Notes: a model not told the origin generated them from the letters alone. A DNA stretch of 64,000 bases from Pseudomonas sp. GD04091 (GCF_029836165.1 NZ_JAOEBG010000023.1:1-64000), one strand, 5' to 3'. Shown: positions 35,045-45,584, counted from the stretch's first letter. Numbers and translations: made by a program.

Positions 35045-36157
35045 TCACCGCTCCAGCAGAATCCGCAGCATGCGACGCAGCGGCTCGGCCGCGCCCCACA
35101 GCAGCTGGTCGCCCACAGTGAAGGCCCCCAGGTACTGCGACCCCATGTTCAGCTTGCGCAAACGCCCGACCGGCACGTTCAAGGTCCCGGTCACCTTGGT
35201 CGGCGTCAGCTCCTGCATGCTGATCTCACGCTGGTTCGGCACCAGCTTCACCCAAGGGTTGTGCTGGCTGATCATGCCTTCGATATCGGCCAGCGGCACG
35301 TCCTTGTTCAGCTTGATGGTCAGCGCCTGGCTGTGGCAGCGCATGGCGCCGATACGCACGCAGATGCCGTCCACCGGAATCGGGTTCTTGAAGCGCCCGA
35401 GGATCTTGTTGGTTTCGGCCTGGGCCTTCCATTCCTCGCGGCTCTGCCCGTTCGGCAGCTCCTTGTCGATCCACGGAATCAGGCTGCCGGCCAGCGGCAC
35501 GCCGAAGTTCTCGGTCGGGAAGCCTTCACCACGCATGGCTTCGGCCACCTTGCGATCGATGTCGAGGATCGCACTGGCCGGATTGGCCAGGTCGTCGGCG
35601 ACCGCGGCGTTGATGCCACCCATCTGCTTGATCAGCTCGCGCATGTTCTGCGCGCCGGCCCCGGAGGCCGCCTGGTAGGTCATGGCGCTCATCCACTCGA
35701 CCAGACCGGCTTCGAACAGGCCGCCCAGACCCATCAGCATCAGGCTGACGGTGCAGTTGCCGCCGATGTAGTTCTTGGTCCCCGCGTCCAGCTGCTGGTC
35801 GATGACCTTGCGGTTGACCGGGTCGAGGACGATCACCGCGTCGTCCTGCATGCGCAGGGAAGACGCCGCGTCGATCCAGTAGCCCTGCCAGCCTGCTTCA
35901 CGCAGCTTGGGGAAGACTTCGTTGGTGTAGTCGCCGCCCTGGCAGGTCAGGATGACGTCGAGGGTCTTGAGCTCTTCGATGTTGTAGGCGTCCTTGAGCG
36001 GGGCAGTATCCTTGCCTACGCTCGGACCCTGGCCACCTACGTTGGAGGTGGTGAAGAACACCGGCTCGATCAGGTCGAAGTCCTGCTCTTCGAGCATCCG
36101 CTGCATGAGCACGGAACCGACCATTCCACGCCAACCGATCAGACCTACACGTTTCAT
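35045..36157 (-). CDS. asd: Aspartate-semialdehyde dehydrogenase
   Basis: The 370-residue enzyme of the Gram-negative type has GWRGMVGSVLMQRM for NADP binding and GGNCTVSLML with the nucleophilic Cys (about 134). It reduces aspartyl phosphate to the semialdehyde that feeds Lys, Met, Thr and cell-wall DAP synthesis. It is downstream of leuB, with its own terminator. Its paralogue usg lies beyond the repeat region. Confidence 0.97.
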   Translation of the reverse strand: MKRVGLIGWRGMVGSVLMQRMLEEQDFDLIEPVFFTTSNVGGQGPSVGKDTAPLKDAYNIEELKTLDVILTCQGGDYTNEVFPKLREAGWQGYWIDAASSLRMQDDAVIVLDPVNRKVIDQQLDAGTKNYIGGNCTVSLMLMGLGGLFEAGLVEWMSAMTYQAASGAGAQNMRELIKQMGGINAAVADDLANPASAILDIDRKVAEAMRGEGFPTENFGVPLAGSLIPWIDKELPNGQSREEWKAQAETNKILGRFKNPIPVDGICVRIGAMRCHSQALTIKLNKDVPLADIEGMISQHNPWVKLVPNQREISMQELTPTKVTGTLNVPVGRLRKLNMGSQYLGAFTVGDQLLWGAAEPLRRMLRILLER

Positions 36158-36220
36158 CGCAACTACACCTTTGCTAAAAGTGGGCCGCCACCGGGAGTTT
36201 TTGGTGGCGGGCCAGAGAGA

Positions 36221-37303
<1,083 letters not shown>

Positions 37304-37413
37304 GCTTTCCTCGTATCCAATCAAGCGGCGCGCCCTGTCGGCGCGCCGATAAACTCAGTGTCCAACGGGCCTCGTCGCGGGGCAAGCCCGCTCCTGCGAC
37401 CAGGCCAGGTCAA

Positions 37414-38058
37414 TCAAGCGTCGCGGAACAACCAGGGCTGACTGGCGCGATGCCTGCCCTCGAACGCCTTGATCGCGTCGCTGTCCTGCAAGGTCAGGCC
37501 GATATCGTCCAGGCCATTGAGCAGGCAATGCTTGCGGAAGGCGTCGACCTCGAACGTCAGCACCTTGCCGTCCGGGCGGGTCACCGCCTGGGCCTCGAGA
37601 TCGATGGTCAGCTGGTAGCCGGGATTGGCCTCGACCTGCCGGAACAGCTCGTCGACTTCGGCGGCGTCGAGAATGATCGGCAACAGGCCGTTCTTGAAGC
37701 TGTTGTTGAAGAAGATGTCGGCGAAGCTCGGCGCGATGATGCAGCGCAAGCCATATTCATCGAGCGCCCAGGGCGCGTGCTCGCGGCTCGAGCCGCAGCC
37801 GAAGTTCTCGCGGGCCAGCAGCACGCTGGCACCCTGGTAGCGCGCATGGTTGAGGACGAAGTCCTGGTTCAACGGACGCTTGCTGTTGTCCTGGTAAGGC
37901 TGGCCGACATCCAGGTAGCGCCACTCGTCGAACAGGTTCGGGCCGAAGCCGGTGCGCTTGATCGACTTGAGGAACTGCTTGGGGATGATCTGGTCGGTGT
38001 CGACGTTGGCACGGTCCAACGGCGCGACGAGGCCGGTGTGCTGGGTAAAGGCTTTCAT
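37414..38058 (-). CDS. leuD: 3-isopropylmalate dehydratase small subunit
   Basis: The 214-residue protein starts MKAFTQHTGLVAPLDRANVD and carries the swivel-domain motif FGCGSSREHAPWAL. With LeuC it isomerises isopropylmalate. Its ATG overlaps the leuC stop by 4 bases. Confidence 0.97.
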   Translation of the reverse strand: MKAFTQHTGLVAPLDRANVDTDQIIPKQFLKSIKRTGFGPNLFDEWRYLDVGQPYQDNSKRPLNQDFVLNHARYQGASVLLARENFGCGSSREHAPWALDEYGLRCIIAPSFADIFFNNSFKNGLLPIILDAAEVDELFRQVEANPGYQLTIDLEAQAVTRPDGKVLTFEVDAFRKHCLLNGLDDIGLTLQDSDAIKAFEGRHRASQPWLFRDA

Positions 38059-39488
38059 GCTGCGCTCCCTTGGATCAACTCGCGGACATCGATGAAGTGG
38101 CCGGTCACCGCGGCGGCGGCGGCCATGGCCGGGCTGACCAGGTGGGTGCGGCCACCAGCGCCCTGACGGCCTTCGAAGTTGCGGTTGGAGGTGGACGCAC
38201 AGTGCTCGCCGCTTTCCAGGCGGTCCGGGTTCATCGCCAGGCACATCGAGCAGCCCGGCTCACGCCACTCGAAGCCAGCCTCGAGGAAGATCTTGTCCAG
38301 CCCTTCGCGCTCGGCCTGGGCCTTGACCAGACCCGAACCCGGCACCACCAACGCCTGCTTGACGTTGGCCGCGACCTTGCGGCCCTTGGCGATCTCGGCG
38401 GCGGCGCGCAAGTCTTCGATGCGCGAGTTGGTGCACGAGCCGATGAACACGCGGTCGAGCTTGATGTCGGTGATCGCCTGGTTGGCGGCCAGCCCCATGT
38501 ACTTGAGGGCGCGCTCGATCGAGCCGCGCTTGATCAGGTCGGGCTCTGCGGCCGGATCCGGCACGCGCTGGTCGACGGCCAGGACCATCTCCGGCGAGGT
38601 GCCCCAGCTGACCTGCGGCTTGATCTGCGCGGCATCGAGCTCGACCACGGTGTCGAATACCGCGTCGGCATCCGAAACCAGGCCCTTCCAAGCGTCGATG
38701 GCCTGGGTCCACTGCTCGCCTTTGGGCGCGTACGGGCGGCCCTCGACGTAGGCGACGGTGGTCTCGTCGACAGCGACGAGACCTACGCGGGCGCCGGCTT
38801 CGATGGACATGTTGCAGATGGTCATGCGGCCTTCCATCGACAGCTCGCGGATGGCGCTGCCGGCGAACTCCATGGCATGACCGTTGCCACCGGCGGTGCC
38901 GATCTTGCCGATCACGGCGAGGACGATGTCCTTGGCGGTGACGCCGGCAGGCAGCTGGCCTTCGACACGCACCAGCATGTTCTTCATCTTCTTGGCGACC
39001 AGGCACTGGGTGGCGAGCACGTGCTCGACCTCAGAGGTGCCGATGCCATGGGCCAGGGCACCGAACGCGCCATGGGTGGAGGTGTGCGAGTCGCCGCAGA
39101 CCACGGTCATGCCCGGCAAGGTCGCGCCCTGCTCCGGGCTGATGACGTGGACGATGCCTTGACGCTCGTCATTCATCTTGAATTCGACGATGCCATATTC
39201 GTCACAGTTCTCATCGAGGGTCTGCACCTGAAGGCGCGACACCTGGTCGACGATGGCCTCGAGACCGCCCTTGCGCTCCGGCGTGGTCGGTACGTTGTGG
39301 TCCGGGGTGGCGATGTTGGCATCGATGCGCCAGGGTCGGCGGCTGGCCAGGCGCAGGCCTTCGAAAGCCTGGGGCGAAGTCACTTCGTGGATGATGTGGC
39401 GGTCGATGTAGATCAAGGACGAGCCGTCATCGCGGCGCTTGACCTCATGAGCTTCCCAGAGTTTGTCGTAGAGCGTTTTGCCAGCCAT
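38055..39488 (-). CDS. leuC: 3-isopropylmalate dehydratase large subunit
   Basis: The 477-residue aconitase-family protein starts at MAGKTLYDKLW. Its 4Fe-4S ligands are visible in FIGSCTNSRIED and PGCSMCLAMN. It forms the LeuCD complex with the next gene. Transcription is divergent from a LysR-family gene, with a T-N11-A motif between them. Confidence 0.97.
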   Translation of the reverse strand: MAGKTLYDKLWEAHEVKRRDDGSSLIYIDRHIIHEVTSPQAFEGLRLASRRPWRIDANIATPDHNVPTTPERKGGLEAIVDQVSRLQVQTLDENCDEYGIVEFKMNDERQGIVHVISPEQGATLPGMTVVCGDSHTSTHGAFGALAHGIGTSEVEHVLATQCLVAKKMKNMLVRVEGQLPAGVTAKDIVLAVIGKIGTAGGNGHAMEFAGSAIRELSMEGRMTICNMSIEAGARVGLVAVDETTVAYVEGRPYAPKGEQWTQAIDAWKGLVSDADAVFDTVVELDAAQIKPQVSWGTSPEMVLAVDQRVPDPAAEPDLIKRGSIERALKYMGLAANQAITDIKLDRVFIGSCTNSRIEDLRAAAEIAKGRKVAANVKQALVVPGSGLVKAQAEREGLDKIFLEAGFEWREPGCSMCLAMNPDRLESGEHCASTSNRNFEGRQGAGGRTHLVSPAMAAAAAVTGHFIDVRELIQGSAA

Positions 39489-39561
39489 CAGACTGTTCCT
39501 CATCAGCGTCTTTCTATGCCAAAGACCCCTTGGCTTGTACGGACGATGCTATGGCGATAGA

Positions 39562-39574
39562 TTGAATAACTCAA
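39562..39574. promoter_or_regulatory. Candidate LysR-type operator between leuC and the LysR gene
   Basis: TTGAATAACTCAA is a T-N11-A dyad (TTGA-N5-TCAA), the standard LysR-box form, inside the divergent leuC/LysR intergenic region. Confidence 0.45.
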
Positions 39575-39619
39575 ATTCATAATTTTCATGCTTTGCATAA
39601 CCATCAGGAATTCGAAAGG

Positions 39620-40498
39620 ATGGACCTGGCCAACCTCAACGCCTTCATCGCCATTGCCGAGACCGGCAGCTTCTCAGGCGCCGGCGAACGCCTGCACCTG
39701 ACCCAGCCGGCCATCAGCAAACGCATCGCCGGCCTGGAGCAACAGCTGGACGTGCGCCTGTTCGACCGCCTGGGCCGTGAGGTCACCCTCACCGAGGCCG
39801 GACGCGCCCTGCTGCCGCGCGCCTACCAGATCCTCAACGTACTGGATGATACCCGCCGCGCCCTGACCAACCTCACCGGACAGGTGAGCGGTCGCCTGAC
39901 GCTGGCCACCAGCCACCATATCGGCCTGCACCGCCTGCCGCCGCTGCTGCGCGCCTTCACCCGCCAGTACCCGGACGTGGCGCTGGACATCGAGTTCCTC
40001 GACTCCGAGGCGGCCTACGACGAAGTGCTGCATGGTCGCGCGGAAATCGCCGTGATCACGCTCGCTCCGGAACCCCACCATCTGGTCCGCGCGGTACCGG
40101 TCTGGGACGACGCCCTGGACTTCGTCGCCGCGCCCGAGCACCCGCTGGCCAGCAACCATGCGGTCAGCCTGGCCGACGTGGCGCGCCACCCGGCGGTGTT
40201 CCCCGGCGGTAACACCTTCACCCATCACATCGTCCAGCGCCTGTTCGAAAGCCAGGGCCTGGTCCCCAACATCGCCATGAGCACCAACTACCTGGAGACC
40301 ATCAAGATGATGGTCTCCATCGGCCTGGCGTGGAGTGTGCTGCCACGTACTATGCTCGATGGGCAGGTTGCGCCCATCGCCCTGCCGGGCATACAGCTGT
40401 CGCGCCAGCTAGGCTACATATTGCACACGGAGCGCACGTTATCGAATGCGGCCAGGGCCTTCATGGCACTGCTCGACAGCCACGCCGGTTCCAGCTGA
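39620..40498 (+). CDS. LysR-family regulator, probable leuCD regulator
   Basis: The 292-residue protein has an N-terminal winged helix (MDLANLNAFIAIAETGSFSGAGERLHLTQPAISKRIAGLE) and a periplasmic-binding-protein-like effector domain. The ATG chosen has AGGAA nine bases upstream; a TTG nine codons earlier is possible. Its divergent position next to leuC suggests control of leuCD, perhaps in response to a leucine-pathway intermediate. That is inferred from position. Confidence 0.92.
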   Translation: MDLANLNAFIAIAETGSFSGAGERLHLTQPAISKRIAGLEQQLDVRLFDRLGREVTLTEAGRALLPRAYQILNVLDDTRRALTNLTGQVSGRLTLATSHHIGLHRLPPLLRAFTRQYPDVALDIEFLDSEAAYDEVLHGRAEIAVITLAPEPHHLVRAVPVWDDALDFVAAPEHPLASNHAVSLADVARHPAVFPGGNTFTHHIVQRLFESQGLVPNIAMSTNYLETIKMMVSIGLAWSVLPRTMLDGQVAPIALPGIQLSRQLGYILHTERTLSNAARAFMALLDSHAGSS

Positions 40499-40560
40499 CC
40501 GGTCGTCGGCACGGCACTACCCTCCACAAGGACGCGTCATCTGCCAAAGGTCTGGTACCG

Positions 40561-43500
40561 ATGCCCAAATCAGCGAACCGCTTTCCGCGCCTGCCACGCA
40601 TTCCTGCGGCCGACCCCCGGGAATCTGAACAGGCCTGGCAGAATGCTCCCCAGTTGCTGGCCGCGCTCAACGGCGCGCGCCTGGGCGCCTGGCTGTGGGA
40701 CATCGAAAGCGGTCGAGTCAGTTGGTCGCGGGGCACCCAGGCGCTGTTCGGGTTCGATCCGCAGCGGCCACTGCCCAACGACATCGACTACCTCGACCTG
40801 CTGCCCGAGGAAGACCGCGCCCGTACCCGGCAGACCTTCCAGGCGGTGGTCAATGGCGAACCGATAGAGCAGGCCATGCGCCACCGCATCCGCTGGCCGG
40901 ACGGCAGCGTGCACTGGCTGGAAATCAACGGCAGCCTGACCCACGACCCGCATGGCCGGCCACAGATGATCGGGGTCATCCGCGAGATCACCCGCCAGCG
41001 CGAACGGGAAACCGCGCTGATCAATTCGGAAAAGCGCTTCGCCACCCTCTTCCACCTCAGCCCCAACGCGATCCTCCTGACCCGTCGCCACGACGGCCTG
41101 ATCATCGAGGTCAACCAGCACTTCGAGCACATGTTCGGCTGGCCGGGGGCGCAGGTGGTCGGCAAAACCAGCCTGGAACTGGGCTTGTGGGTCAACCCCG
41201 AGCAGCGCCATCAGGTCATGGACGCCACCCGTGCCGGCAGCGGCCCGCTGATCATGGAGGTGCAGTTCCGCGCCACCAGTGGCAAGGTTCACGACGGCAT
41301 CCTCTGCACCCAGGGCATCGAGCTGGAAGGCGTCACCTACCTGATCAGCACCTTCGTCGACACCACCGAGCGCAAGCGCGCCGAACAGGCGCTCAAGGAC
41401 AGCCAGGAACGCCTCGACCTAGCCCTTGACTCGGCGCAGCTGGGCACCTGGGACTGGCACATCCCCAGCGGCATGCTCTACGGCTCGGCCCGCGCCGCGC
41501 AGCTGCACGGCCTGGAGCCGGTGCCGTTCCACGAGTCGTTCGAGGCTTTCTTCGAAGGCGTGCCCGAGCACGAGCGCAGCGTCATGCGCCAGGCCTACCG
41601 CAGCCTGCGCGAAGGGCCCGCGGGCAACTACCAGATCACCTACCGCGTGCAACTGGACAACGGCACCTCGCGCTACATCGAAAGCCGCGCCCGCCTGTAC
41701 CGCGACGATCAGGGCAACCCGCTGCGCATGGCCGGCACCCTGCTCGACATCACCGACCAGGTCGAACGCGAACAGCGCCTGACGGCCTCGGAAGAAAAAT
41801 TCGCCAGCCTGTTCCAGGTCAGCCCCGACCCGATCTGCGTGACACGCCAGGACAGCGGCCAGTTCATCGAGATCAACCCCGCCTTCAGCCAGACCTTTGG
41901 CTGGAACACCGAGCAGGTACTCGGCCATACCGCGGAGGAACTCGGTCTGTGGGCTGAGTCGGCCGAACGCGCCCAACGCATCGAGCGGGTCATCCGCGAC
42001 CAGGCTCTGAGCAACGTGGCGGTTGGCGTCAACCACCGCAATGGCACGCCATTGACCTGCGTGATCTCCAGCCGCCTGATCACGGTCGACGGTCAACCCT
42101 GCAGCGTCACCACCTTGCGCGACATCACCCAGCAGCAACGCGCCGAGGCGGCGCTCAAGGCCAGCGAGGAGAAGTTCGCCAAAGCGTTCCACTCGAGCCC
42201 CGATGCCATCACCATCACCGAGCGCCATAGCGGTCGCTACCTGGAAGTCAACGATGGTTTCAGCCGGCTGACCGGCTACAGCCCCGAGGAGGTGGTGGGT
42301 CACACGGTTTACGAGATCGGCATCTGGGCCGACGAAAAACAGCGCGGCGCGCTGCTCAACGAACTGCGCGAGCGCGGCCGGGTGCATCACCGGGAAATGC
42401 TCGGGCGCAACAAGCGCGGCGACATCCTCACCGTGGAAGTCTCGGTGGAACCGATCAGCCTCAACGAAACCGACTGCCTGCTGCTGACCGCCCGTGATGT
42501 CAGCCAGCTGAAGAACGCCCAGGCACAGATTCGCCACCTGGCCTATCACGACCCGCTGACCAACCTGCCCAACCGCGCCCTGCTGATGGACCGCCTGAGC
42601 CAGCAGATCGCCCTGCTCAAGCGCCACAACCTGCGCGGCGCCCTGCTGTTCCTCGACCTCGACCACTTCAAGCACATCAACGACTCGCTCGGCCATCCGG
42701 TGGGCGACACGGTGTTGAAGATCATCACCGCGCGCCTGGAGGCCAGCGTGCGCCTGGAAGACACCGTGGCGCGCCTGGGCGGTGACGAATTCGTGGTACT
42801 GCTCAGCGGCCTGGAAGGCAGCCGTGAACAGGTGGAGAGCAAGGTCCGCGAGCTGGCCGACACCCTGCGCGAGCTGCTGGCCGAACCGATGTCGCTGGAT
42901 GGTCAGCGCCTGCAGGTGACCCCGAGCATCGGCGTGGCGCTGATCCCCGACCACGGCGCCACGCCCGCCGACCTGCTCAAGCGCGCCGACATCGCCCTGT
43001 ACCGGGCCAAGGATTCCGGGCGCAACACGACCCAGCTGTTCCACACCACCATGCAGAAGGCCGCCAGCGAGCGCCTGCGCATGGAGAACGACCTGCGCCT
43101 GGCCCTGGCCCGCGGCGAACTGGCCCTGCACTTCCAGCCCCAGGTGGATGCCCGTGACAACCGTATCGTCGGCGCCGAGGTGCTGCTGCGCTGGCACCAT
43201 CCGCAACTGGGCCAGCAGCCGCCGGCGCAGTTCATCCAGGTACTGGAGGAAAGCGGCCTGATCCTCGAGGTCGGCAGCTGGATCCTCGACGAAGCCTGCG
43301 ATGCCTGCGCGCGCATGCTCGAGGACGGCCTGATCGATGCCGATGACTTCAGCCTGTGCGTCAACATCAGCCCCCGGCAATTCCGCCAGAACGACTTCGT
43401 CGAACGGGTACTGCGCAGCCTCGACGACTACCGCCTGCCACGGCGCATGCTCAAGCTGGAGATCACCGAGGGCATCGTCATCCAGAACCTGGAGGACACC

Positions 43501-43857
43501 ATCAGCAAGATGCGCGAGCTCAAGCGCCATGGCGTCAGTTTCGCCATGGACGACTTCGGTACCGGCTACTCGTCGCTGACCTACCTCAAACGCCTGCCGG
43601 TGGACGCGCTGAAGATCGACCAGACCTTCGTGCGCGATGCCCCGGTCGACCCCAATGACGCCGAGATCGTCCGCGCCATCGTCGCCATGGCCCGCAGCCT
43701 CGACCTCGCGGTGATTGCCGAGGGCGTCGAACTGACCGAGCAGCTGGAGTTCCTCGAGCGACTGGGCTGCCACCTCTACCAGGGCTACCTGCACAGCCGG
43801 CCGCTGCCCTTGCCGGAGTTCCGCCAGATGCTGATGGAGGCGCCAGCGGATTATTGA
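40561..43857 (+). CDS. Multi-PAS diguanylate cyclase/phosphodiesterase (GGDEF-EAL)
   Basis: The 1098-residue cytoplasmic protein has no membrane segments. About five PAS modules precede the output domains; three share nearly the same core (F-x-x-x-F-x-x-SP followed by GHT/GKT..ELGLW). The GGDEF domain has the intact motif at about 740-744, preceded by the inhibitory I-site RLED five residues before it. The EAL domain reads EVL at about 873, with DDFGTGYSSLTYLKRLPVDALKID and EGVEL intact, so phosphodiesterase activity is likely. Both activities could occur, with the PAS array choosing by redox or ligand. The start follows AAAGG at a 10-base spacing. Confidence 0.93.
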   Translation: MPKSANRFPRLPRIPAADPRESEQAWQNAPQLLAALNGARLGAWLWDIESGRVSWSRGTQALFGFDPQRPLPNDIDYLDLLPEEDRARTRQTFQAVVNGEPIEQAMRHRIRWPDGSVHWLEINGSLTHDPHGRPQMIGVIREITRQRERETALINSEKRFATLFHLSPNAILLTRRHDGLIIEVNQHFEHMFGWPGAQVVGKTSLELGLWVNPEQRHQVMDATRAGSGPLIMEVQFRATSGKVHDGILCTQGIELEGVTYLISTFVDTTERKRAEQALKDSQERLDLALDSAQLGTWDWHIPSGMLYGSARAAQLHGLEPVPFHESFEAFFEGVPEHERSVMRQAYRSLREGPAGNYQITYRVQLDNGTSRYIESRARLYRDDQGNPLRMAGTLLDITDQVEREQRLTASEEKFASLFQVSPDPICVTRQDSGQFIEINPAFSQTFGWNTEQVLGHTAEELGLWAESAERAQRIERVIRDQALSNVAVGVNHRNGTPLTCVISSRLITVDGQPCSVTTLRDITQQQRAEAALKASEEKFAKAFHSSPDAITITERHSGRYLEVNDGFSRLTGYSPEEVVGHTVYEIGIWADEKQRGALLNELRERGRVHHREMLGRNKRGDILTVEVSVEPISLNETDCLLLTARDVSQLKNAQAQIRHLAYHDPLTNLPNRALLMDRLSQQIALLKRHNLRGALLFLDLDHFKHINDSLGHPVGDTVLKIITARLEASVRLEDTVARLGGDEFVVLLSGLEGSREQVESKVRELADTLRELLAEPMSLDGQRLQVTPSIGVALIPDHGATPADLLKRADIALYRAKDSGRNTTQLFHTTMQKAASERLRMENDLRLALARGELALHFQPQVDARDNRIVGAEVLLRWHHPQLGQQPPAQFIQVLEESGLILEVGSWILDEACDACARMLEDGLIDADDFSLCVNISPRQFRQNDFVERVLRSLDDYRLPRRMLKLEITEGIVIQNLEDTISKMRELKRHGVSFAMDDFGTGYSSLTYLKRLPVDALKIDQTFVRDAPVDPNDAEIVRAIVAMARSLDLAVIAEGVELTEQLEFLERLGCHLYQGYLHSRPLPLPEFRQMLMEAPADY

Positions 43858-43917
43858 TATCCCTGTAGGAGCGGCGAACCGCCACTCCCGCCGCAGGTCA
43901 TTTCTACAATGCAAATG

Positions 43918-43945
43918 AAAAGGGCACCCGAAGGTGCCCTTTCTT
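43918..43945. terminator. Bidirectional terminator between the GGDEF/EAL gene and the heat-shock gene
   Basis: AGGGCACC-CGAA-GGTGCCCT is followed by TTTCTTT on the plus strand and by TTTTCATTT on the minus strand. It can end both convergent genes. Confidence 0.8.
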
Positions 43946-43959
43946 TCATCCCGCCAAAC

Positions 43960-44403
43960 TCAGTTCAGCGCAGGCTTGTCGCCATTGATCGGAATGCGCT
44001 TGGCCTTGGCCTCTTCCGGCACGATGCGCAGCAGTTCGATGCTGAGCAGGCCGTTGGCCAGGCCCGCGCCCTTGACCTCGATATGGTCGGCCAGGCGGAA
44101 CGAGAGCTTGAAGGCGCGTTGGGCGATGCCCTGATGCAGGAAGGTGACGCCTTCGCTGCCATTGTCGCGCTTGCCGCCGGTCACGGTCAGAACGCCTTTT
44201 TCGACCTGCAGGTCGAGGTCCTGCTCCTGGAAGCCGGCAGCGGCAACCACGATGCGGTAGTGGTCATCGCCATGTTTTTCCACGTTGTAGGGCGGGTAGC
44301 TGCTACCGGCCTCGTTACGTGCGGCGGCTTCGAACAGATCGTTGAAACGGTCGAAACCAACGGAATTGCGAAAAAGCGGGGCGAGAGAGAATGCGGTGGT
44401 CAT
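43960..44403 (-). CDS. ibpA: Small heat-shock protein, IbpA-type Hsp20
   Basis: The 147-residue alpha-crystallin-family chaperone starts MTTAFSLAPLFRNSVGFDRF. Its core strands YPPYNVEKHGDDHYRIVVAAAGF and LTVTGGKRD lead to the family motif GLLSIELLRIVPEE. It holds unfolding proteins for refolding. The ATG at 44403 is chosen because AGGAG lies nine bases upstream; an ATG two codons earlier would be only three bases from it. A ROSE-like hairpin hides that ribosome site and a sigma-32-like promoter lies upstream, so heat should raise both transcription and translation. Confidence 0.93.
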   Translation of the reverse strand: MTTAFSLAPLFRNSVGFDRFNDLFEAAARNEAGSSYPPYNVEKHGDDHYRIVVAAAGFQEQDLDLQVEKGVLTVTGGKRDNGSEGVTFLHQGIAQRAFKLSFRLADHIEVKGAGLANGLLSIELLRIVPEEAKAKRIPINGDKPALN

Positions 44404-44410
44404 GGTCATG

Positions 44411-44432
44411 AACTCCTGAGATTCAGCAAGTT
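44411..44432 (-). promoter_or_regulatory. ROSE-like RNA thermometer hairpin covering the ibpA ribosome binding site
   Basis: In the mRNA, AACUUGCU pairs with AGGAGUU across the loop GAAUCUC, with one G bulged (UUGCU against AGGA). This is the hallmark of ROSE elements before small heat-shock genes. The hairpin masks the Shine-Dalgarno sequence at low temperature. Confidence 0.75.
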
Positions 44433-44474
44433 AAGTCACTACGCGACCCGACTTCGGCATCGCGTACTCAAGAG

Positions 44475-44500
44475 ATATGTCCGTGGGCAACGCTTTCAAG
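44475..44500 (-). promoter_or_regulatory. Candidate sigma-32 promoter of ibpA
   Basis: On the minus strand CTTGAAA (-35) precedes GGACATAT (-10, consensus CCCCATnT) by 11 bases. It lies about 45 bases upstream of the thermometer hairpin. The -35 is good and the -10 imperfect. Confidence 0.5.
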
Positions 44501-44538
44501 GGCTGGCGTGAAAAAAGTAGGCGACGAGGTGAATCTTA

Positions 44539-44602
44539 TCGCGGGGCAAGCCCCTCCCACGAAGCCCGGCAACGCCGCTGTGGGAGCGGGCTTGCCCCGC
44601 GA
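44539..44602. repeat. REP pair
   Basis: TCGCGGGGCAAGCCCC and its inverse GGGCTTGCCCCGCGA face each other with CTCCCAC/GTGGGAG inside. It lies between dusC and ibpA. Confidence 0.75.
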
Positions 44603-44612
44603 CAGAGCCGTT

Positions 44613-45584
44613 TCAGGCAACACAAGCCTCGACTGCCTGCAACTCCATCCCCAGCAAGCCACTGATCCGCTGGCAATCATCCTCCCGGCGCAACTCGGCG
44701 AACAACACCACCGCCTCGGGATAGCTGCGGGTCAGCATGGCCAGCCATTGCTTCATCCGCCCCGGCGCATAGCGTGGCGACAGCTTGGCCTGGGCCTGGC
44801 GCCAGAACTCGCGCAGCAGCGGCAGCAGCTGGTCCCAGCTCATCGGCTGGTACTCGACGCCATCGCGAGCCGCGGCGATCTGCAGGGCCAGGTCCGGGCG
44901 CGACACCAGCCCGCGCCCCAGCATGATGTCCTCGGCACCGCTGACCTCGCGGCAGCGCCGCCAGTCGTCGACCGTCCAGATTTCACCATTGGCGAACACC
45001 GGCACCGCGACCACATCCTGCACCCGTGCCACCCACTCCCAATGGGCCGGCGGCTTGTAACCCTCGACCTTGGTCCGCGCATGCACCACCAGATGCGCCG
45101 AGCCGCCTTCGGCCAGCGCCCTGGCGCAGTCCAGCGCGCCGTCGGGGCTGTCATAGCCCAGGCGCATCTTCGAGGTCACCGGAATATGCGCCGGCACCGC
45201 GCGACGCACCTCGCGGACGATGGCGTGGAGCAACTCAGGCTCCTTGAGCAGCACCGCCCCGCCGCGCGACTTGTTGACGGTCTTGGCCGGGCAACCGAAG
45301 TTCAAGTCGATCACCGGCGCCCCCAGCTCACAGGCCAGCGCCGCGTTCTCGGCCAGGCACACCGGATCGGAGCCAAGCAGTTGCACGCGCATCGGCACAC
45401 CGGCGGCGGTACGCGCGCCCTGGCGCAGCTCCGGCGCCAGTTTGTCGAACGAGGACGCCGGCAGCAGGCGGTCGCAGACGCGAATGAACTCGGTGACGCA
45501 CCAATCGATGCCACCCACCCGGGTCAGGACGTCGCGCAGGATGTTGTCGACCAGCCCCTCCATGGGGGCCAGGGCAATTTGCAT
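44613..45584 (-). CDS. dusC: tRNA-dihydrouridine(16) synthase
   Basis: The 323-residue FMN enzyme starts MQIALAPMEGLVDNILRDVL and carries the catalytic Cys in LNFGCPAKTVNKSRGGAVLL. LVVHARTKVEGY and VFANGEIWTVDD are FMN/tRNA-contact segments typical of Dus proteins. The opening and the short length fit the DusC subfamily, which modifies U16 of tRNA. Confidence 0.93.
   Translation of the reverse strand: MQIALAPMEGLVDNILRDVLTRVGGIDWCVTEFIRVCDRLLPASSFDKLAPELRQGARTAAGVPMRVQLLGSDPVCLAENAALACELGAPVIDLNFGCPAKTVNKSRGGAVLLKEPELLHAIVREVRRAVPAHIPVTSKMRLGYDSPDGALDCARALAEGGSAHLVVHARTKVEGYKPPAHWEWVARVQDVVAVPVFANGEIWTVDDWRRCREVSGAEDIMLGRGLVSRPDLALQIAAARDGVEYQPMSWDQLLPLLREFWRQAQAKLSPRYAPGRMKQWLAMLTRSYPEAVVLFAELRREDDCQRISGLLGMELQAVEACVA

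Noticed and set aside
41419..43914. 831-codon minus-strand frame opposite the GGDEF/EAL gene
   Set aside because: The opposite strand holds intact GGDEF, EAL and PAS motifs; this frame has none.
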